NCBI GenBank assembly: GCA_903902855.1
Contig: CAIUWK010000018.1
Span: forward strand, 19,673 to 83,672
Reading direction: 5' to 3'
DNA length: 64,000 bases
Source of the DNA: an uncultured Geobacter sp.
GTDB lineage: Bacteria > Desulfobacterota > Desulfuromonadia > Geobacterales > CAIOGM01
A model generated the notes under the pieces. The model ran no database searches. It saw only the letters and a program-made list of their open reading frames with translations, and was not told where the DNA came from. A program made the translations under genes and the position numbers. This document shows, piece after piece, positions 59,917-64,000 of this stretch. Each line of letters opens with the position of its first letter. The first letter of the stretch is position 1.

Positions 59917-60354
59917 ATGCTGAGTAACTATCAGGATATGTTCAAAGGGTACGAGGTGACGCTGGATTCCGGCATCGTCATCTCCATGGAGTGGTTGCAC
60001 CAGGAGATCACCTATCTCTCGATTCTGGAGGGGCTACCTGACCGGCGCTTCAATGATGCTCTGGTCAAAAAGCTTACCGGCAAAGGGTATCACCTGCTCT
60101 GCCAGAATCGGAGCGAGTTCCGCTTTGAAGGGGAGCAAGTCAGGCGAAACAGCAAAGAGTTCGAGTTTCTCCCGTATATTACCTGTACGTCATCATGGAT
60201 AGCACATACCCCGGCCCGTGATCCGGAGGCACACCTGTCCAGCCTCTCCCTGGTCTGGTTCCAGGATTCCTGGGCAGTACCGTTGGCGCCGGAGGTCGAG
60301 GCGGCACTTAAGGGGCTGGATTGGAAAAATCTGGCCAGTGATGGCTGGTTCTGA
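59917..60354 (+). CDS. Hypothetical protein downstream of metK
   Basis: Not recognised. A 145-residue soluble protein with an AAAGGAGG ribosome site, 23 bp after metK, so probably in the same SAM-controlled transcript. Visible features: ISMEWLHQEITYLSILEGLPDRRFNDALV in the N-terminal half and SLVWFQDSWAVPLAPEV near the end, both rich in aromatic residues; no signal peptide or membrane span. Coding-like codon use supports a real gene. Confidence 0.7.
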   Translation: MLSNYQDMFKGYEVTLDSGIVISMEWLHQEITYLSILEGLPDRRFNDALVKKLTGKGYHLLCQNRSEFRFEGEQVRRNSKEFEFLPYITCTSSWIAHTPARDPEAHLSSLSLVWFQDSWAVPLAPEVEAALKGLDWKNLASDGWF

Positions 60355-60396
60355 GTATGCCCGGTGTTCCGGGTCCAATTCCAAAGGGAGGATCAG

Positions 60397-60612
60397 ATGG
60401 CTTTCGACAAATTAACTCGTAGCAAACCGGCATCGGCGGAGCGCTTCATGGAAATCATGGGACGAGGGGCAAGCTTTGTGCCCTTCGGTAAGAGGCCGGA
60501 CCCACCCAAAACCGAAACGGATGGGGAGCCGGACCGAACTGTCTCTGAAGCAGTAGCTGGACAGGACGGTGAGAACGAGCGGGAGCAGATCGTAAACGAG
60601 TCAAAACCATAA
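60397..60612 (+). CDS. Small hypothetical protein
   Basis: Not recognised. A 71-residue protein; ATG 60397 has GGGAGGATC upstream (a longer frame from 60364 lacks it). SAERFMEIMGRGASFVPFGKRPDPP is the only ordered-looking stretch, followed by an acidic, disordered tail. It ends 33 bases before the metallopeptidase-like frame, which continues in the same reading frame after the TAA. Confidence 0.55.
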   Translation: MAFDKLTRSKPASAERFMEIMGRGASFVPFGKRPDPPKTETDGEPDRTVSEAVAGQDGENEREQIVNESKP

Positions 60613-60645
60613 CTGGCGAAGGCGGACGGTCGTATCATCCTGACC

Positions 60646-61062
60646 ATGCCCTTCTTTGCAATGATCATGGTCAGCCTTAAACGGAAAGAAGATCGTGGAG
60701 CCCTCTTCCTCTGGACTGACGGGGTAGTCATTGGCTACAATCCGGAGGTGGTCAGGGAGAGCACCCTGGAAGAAGTCGTCTGGGGTCTATGCCACCTGGT
60801 GATGCACCTCGTCTTCAGGCATCATCTCCGGCGAGGTAATCGAGATGGATATATCTGGAATATTGCGGCAAACCACATCAACAATCACGCCTTAGAGGAG
60901 GCGGGGCTTACGGCACCACTGCGATTCTATAAAGCAGATCCCCGGTTCAGGGGGATGACCATAGAGGAGGTTTACCAGAAGATGTTATCACCCCAGCCGC
61001 TGAGTCCCGAGGAGGTCAGAGTGAGATTGAGTGAAGAAGCTGCCGGTCCTTATATTCGTCCC
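60646..61062 (+). pseudogene. DUF2201-type putative metallopeptidase, N-terminal part, broken
   Basis: Resembles the N-terminal domain of VWA-like metallopeptidases (DUF2201_N): MPFFAMIMVSL, VVIGYNPEVVRESTLEEVVWGL, WNIAANHINNHALEEAG, FRGMTIEEVYQKML. The zinc motif should be HEVxH but reads HLVMH, so the catalytic Glu is missing. The usual residues before MPFF (LAKADGRIILT) are present in frame upstream but cut off by the TAA of the preceding gene. After about residue 139 the frame runs into antisense hsdR sequence (stop at 61185), and the C-terminal VWA-like half is absent. Confidence 0.65.
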
Positions 61063-62733
61063 GTTACCGACCAATCCACCGACAGGTTCTTGCGCAGCTT
61101 GGCTGTCAGCTCCAGCGCAATCAGCTTGAGTGTTTCATCCCCTAGATCCCGCACGGCAGATTCGTTGCTGGCCAAGGCATCATAGAAGGCGATCTCGTCC
61201 TGATTCAGCCCCAGCTTGTCGCCTCGCTCTGCCTCCTTCATGAACTGCTTGGCCATGGCAATCAGCTCTTCAATGACCGCCGCCGTCTCTATGGCCCGGT
61301 TACGGTAGCGGGTCAGGGCGTTATTCAGTAACTCCGAGAACTTCTTGTCCTGCGCCACGTTGGTGGCGAAGCGACTCCTGATCTGCCCCCTCAGCAGCCG
61401 TTCCAGCAGCTCTACAGCGAGGTTGCGCTCCTTCATGCGGCGGATATCGTCGAGGAACTCATTGGACAGGATACCCACATCAGGCTTGTTCAGACCGGCT
61501 GCGGCGAAGATATCTACGACCTCGTCGGACACCAGTGCATTGGAGATGATCTGACGCAGGGCCGCTTCTTTGGCCTCATCGCTCAAACCCTTGCCCGGCT
61601 CCCGCTTGGACAATGCTGCCCGGATGGCCTGAAAGAAAGCTATCTCGTCCCGGTAGATTTTGGCCTCATCCAGCGTACAACAGAGGGCGAATGCCTTGGA
61701 GACCGCCAGCACACAGTCGGCGAAACGTTTCTTCCCTTCGTCCTGCCCGAGGATATGGTTGGCAGCTCCCGGCAGCAGTGACAGGGCCTTGGTGCGGAAC
61801 TGGGTGAAATCAAAGCCGAACAGGATGCCTCGTGCCACTTCCACCTTTTCCACGAGGATGGCAAATGCCTCCTCGGCATTGATGGTCGGCTTGCCCTTCC
61901 CCTTGCTGTTGGTGTAGTTCTTCAGTGCCTGTTTTAGTTCGTTGGCGATGCCGATGTAGTCAACGACCAGTCCGCCCGGCTTGTCCTTGAACACCCGGTT
62001 GACCCGTGCGATGGCTTGCATCAGGTTATGCTCCCGCATCGGCTTGTCAATGTACGAGGTAGAGAGACAGGGGGCATCAAAGCCGGTCAGCCACATATCC
62101 CGCACGATGACGATCTTGAAGGGATCGGCAGCATCCTTGAAGCGTTTCTCCAGTCGCTTTTTGGTTGGGCCACTGTAGATATGCGGCTTGAGCATGGCCT
62201 TGTCCGATGCCGAACCGGTCATCACGATCTTGATGGCACCTTTCTCGGGATCAGGATCATGCCACTGGGGGAGCAGAGCCACGATAGCATTGTAGAGGTG
62301 GACGCAGATCTCCCGGCCCATGCAGACCACCATTGCCTTGCCGTCCATGACCGATTGGCGGTTTTCATAATGGTCCACCAGGTCGGCGGCGATCTTCTTG
62401 ATTCTCGGCTCGGCACCGGCCAGTCTCTCCAGGGCGGACCAGCGGCTCTTCAGCTTGGCCCGGTCGCTCTCCTCTTCATCCTCGGTCAGCTCGTCCACCT
62501 CCTCATCCATCGAGGGGGTTTCGTCCGGTTTCAGCTCCAGCTTGGCCAGACGTGATTCATAGTAGATCGGCACCGTGGCGCCGTCCTGCACCGCCTGTTC
62601 TATATCGTAGATATGGACGTATTCGCCGAATACCGAACGGGTATCCTTGTCTTCACTGGAAATGGGGGTGCCGGTAAACGCCACAAAGGTCGCCTTGGGC
62701 AGACCGTCCCGCAGGTGCTGAGCATATCCGGGG
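61050..62733 (-). pseudogene. hsdR: Internal fragment of a type I restriction enzyme R subunit
   Basis: About 560 codons from the middle and C-terminal part of Hsd[15 protein letters not shown] (motif III), [42 protein letters not shown] (motif V), and [23 protein letters not shown] (motif VI). The helical C-terminal domain follows. The N-terminal nuclease and DEAD motifs are missing: the frame breaks at about 62733 in unrelated DNA. The C-terminus stops at DWSVTGRI where the family continues DWsvRENVRAKLR. No hsdM or hsdS is nearby. It lies antisense inside remains of + strand genes. Confidence 0.88.
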
Positions 62734-62852
62734 GACCTATGGGGCCACGCAGACGGATATCAACGTCTTTTCGTTTGAGCAGATGCTGACAGAGCTTGAT
62801 CTTGATGAGGAGATGAAGGTTATCACTCTCCCTGTGTCCTCACAGCGCTGAT
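62734..62852 (+). pseudogene. C-terminal remnant of an unidentified + strand gene
   Basis: Directly right of the hsdR fragment a + strand frame reads [20 protein letters not shown]...VITLPVSSQR and ends at 62852. It has coding character but no start, as if it were the far end of a gene interrupted by the hsdR piece. I cannot assign a family. Confidence 0.35.
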
Positions 62853-63084
62853 CGTACCACTCTCCTGACTGATGCCGGGGATGTTGATTCGGTGCTGGCA
62901 ACGGCCTTGCTGCTGTGGCAGGTGCTGACCAAACAGGACAGATGGCCGGGGGAGCCTGGAAAGAGCATAGGGGGCAGCACCCAGCCGGTCTTCCCTTCTC
63001 AGCTCAGGACATCAGGAAATACCTACAGGGTGATGTTTGTCTTGAAGGATATTGTGGCAGGGAAGGTGGGTGGGGGGCTATGGT
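62853..63084. other. Decayed region
   Basis: Short frames are open on + (for instance one with DAGDVDSVLATALLLWQVLTK) but none has a start signal and a recognisable family. Treated as degraded coding DNA. Confidence 0.35.
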
Positions 63085-63153
63085 CCGCTGCTTCTCTCCC
63101 GGCTTCGCGTTCTGACACTCTCTGTCGCTTAAAGTCGCCGTTTTCCGTGCCAT
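63085..63153 (-). pseudogene. N-terminus of a phage-type tyrosine integrase (remnant)
   Basis: Minus strand from ATG 63153 with a perfect AAAGGAGG ribosome site: MARKTATLSDRECQNAKPGEKQ then RTIA, matching the arm-binding N-terminus of P4-like integrases (L-T-D-x-x-x-x-x-AKPGEK). The frame loses similarity after about 26 codons. Upstream are two AGGTGTA direct repeats separated by TTTTT and a further inverted copy, the kind of arm or control sites seen before such genes. Confidence 0.7.
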
Positions 63154-63254
63154 AGGTGTACCTCCTTTTGCCCTCGTTGGCGATACACCTAAAAATACAC
63201 CTATTTTTTCCGGATTTAGGTGTACCTCGCCGGACTACCTAGGACACAGAATAA

Positions 63255-63283
63255 CAAAAAGCCCCTGATTTCTCAAGGGCTTT
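63255..63283 (-). terminator. Terminator-like hairpin upstream of the integrase remnant
   Basis: Minus strand: AGCCCTTGAGAAATCAGGGGCT followed by TTTTTGTTAT (AGCCC pairs with GGGCT). It would end transcripts coming from the right edge. Confidence 0.6.
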
Positions 63284-63602
63284 CGGTCTTCACCGGACAC
63301 TGCCGGATGTTGTTATGGCGGAAGAGGTATCCGCTGATAGATATTGAAATCATTACATTATTTGCAACGTTTCAAAAAGTACCCCTAAAAGTACCCCTAA
63401 AAACTTTTGCTACCCTGTTTTCACGCTCTTCATTGATGAAAAATAACAGCTCTCAATGAGCTTCAAACGTCGCCGTTTTTCAATAGACGTTGCCGGACAA
63501 TAGCAAAACTCTCCACCTTTCGTCAATACATCTCTGCCGGGGGATACCGCCGGAGTGATGCCTGAGCGGGTGGTGGTCGGTGTCCTGGTGGCAAGGGTGG
63601 CG
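63284..63602. other. Intergenic region with a direct repeat AAAAGTACCCCT
   Basis: No gene supported. AAAAGTACCCCT occurs twice in a row at about 63377-63400 (minus strand AGGGGTACTTTT twice), the same layout as the AGGTGTATTTTT pair upstream of the integrase remnant, so this may be the leader of a second, lost integrase gene. Confidence 0.45.
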
Positions 63603-63705
63603 GTCTCAGTGATCCGGCCCGTTAGCGGGTAACGCTCCCGGTTCACTCAGTTTTGAGAACGCAGTGATACGGCGTCTCAGTGATCCGGCCCGTTAGCGGG
63701 TAACG
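63603..63705. repeat. Two 32-bp direct repeats, 39 bp apart
   Basis: GTCTCAGTGATCCGGCCCGT...GCGGGTAACG occurs at 63603-63634 and 63674-63705. Each copy contains the imperfect palindrome CCCGTTAGCGGG. Confidence 0.8.
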
Positions 63706-63749
63706 GTCAAGGCAATAGATAAGCGGCCCGTGGTTCGGGGTGGCGGTGA

Positions 63750-63930
63750 TACCGATCTCTGAGAGGGTGGCGGGTTTTTGGTGGGTCGTATCTTCCGACT
63801 CACCACTATACTGATTACCCTTAAAGGTTGTCTTGCTTGCCACCGTCCCTGCCGCCTTAGCATCCCGCAACATTTCACCGGCCTTCCGCTCCGCACGAAA
63901 CGAAGAAAGCCGCCCCCATGATGATCTCCT
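63750..63930 (-). pseudogene. Phage/ICE-type 'AERKAGE...LGIT' protein fragment
   Basis: Minus strand: FRAERKAGEMLRDAKAAGTV, a 20-residue variable stretch, then HQKPATLSEIGIT. This matches a common mobile-element protein (AERKAGEML.... tLsdLGIt..qSs.WQ.la) up to the conserved LGIT, after which the sequence runs into the 32-bp direct repeat. No start codon is in frame before a TAG upstream, so it is an internal fragment. Confidence 0.55.
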
Positions 63931-64000
63931 GTTTTCGTGAATTATGACGGCGTGAAAATGTGGCTACCCGTAGCGCTTATTCCGCATGACGGCCCAGAGA

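Noticed and set aside
62892..63155. An 87-residue + strand frame near the integrase remnant
   Set aside because: Its start is not supported and it runs antisense over the integrase N-terminus, which has a perfect ribosome site and matching motifs.
63603..63705. CRISPR array with 32-bp repeats and a 39-bp spacer
   Set aside because: Only two repeats, one spacer, no cas genes, and surroundings made of phage-like fragments. A duplicated element or attachment site is simpler.

Overview
The window looks like chromosomal DNA of a GC-rich deltaproteobacterium of the Geobacter/Pelobacter/Desulfuromonas type. The evidence is a split F0 operon (AtpZ-AtpI-AtpB-AtpE apart from F1) with a Geobacter-like c subunit, SAM-I (S-box) riboswitches in front of a metK operon, and a large exopolysaccharide/O-antigen locus mixing Wza/Wzc/CpsB with Wzm/Wzt. 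The genus is inferred from gene order and protein resemblance only.

Layout. 1-7.3 kb: an AT-rich glycan block (glycosyltransferase tail, wecB, an IS4 transposase remnant, EpsG/Wzy-like polymerase, GT2, GT4, PglC-like phosphoglycosyl transferase, PglD-like acetyltransferase, YdcF-like protein). 7.3-16.5 kb: an accessory stretch full of short-period repeats, carrying three copies (one intact, two broken) of a four-helix-bundle S23 gene, a GxxExxY gene, a PglE-like aminotransferase, an orphan ParB, a DUF4160/DUF2442 pair, an AlbA_2/Schlafen-type protein, an AAA/DUF4143 ATPase and an MntA/HepT-type toxin-antitoxin pair. 16.5-51.6 kb: a nearly continuous + strand polysaccharide locus (PglF/WbpM-like dehydratase, WecA-like initiating transferase with an extra membrane domain, Tex, YbgC, Wza, Wzc, PHP phosphatase, Wzm, Wzt, about sixteen glycosyltransferases, AsnB, Wzy-like polymerase, GalE, carbamoyltransferase). 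51.5-57.3 kb: a minus-strand 659-residue protein with MoxR, a divergent secreted two-repeat protein, then the F0 ATP synthase operon. 57.5-61 kb: two consecutive SAM-I riboswitches, each with its own terminator, then a DIP1984-family gene, metK and unknown genes. 61-64 kb: a decayed island with an internal hsdR fragment, an integrase N-terminus and a phage-like fragment.

How they work together. PglF-, PglE-, PglD- and PglC-like proteins together would make and load a UDP-diNAc-bacillosamine-type sugar. WecA and WecB indicate HexNAc-P-P-undecaprenol initiation and UDP-ManNAc. GT2/GT4/GT14 enzymes would extend the glycan; AsnB, the carbamoyltransferase and GalE would modify or supply sugars. 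Export could go by Wza/Wzc/PHP phosphatase with a Wzy, or by Wzm/Wzt.

The most unusual signal is a family of 7-bp and 8-bp tandem repeats (GGTCATA, CCCCTAA, CCCCGGT, CAATGGA, GGTTCAA, GTTGAATC/GATTCAAC) spread through the window. They often lie as opposed arrays around genes and, in three cases (aminotransferase, GT2, Wzt), sit in frame inside conserved coding regions. They resemble the STRR heptamers of heterocystous cyanobacteria. The tandem SAM-I riboswitch is the second main point of interest.
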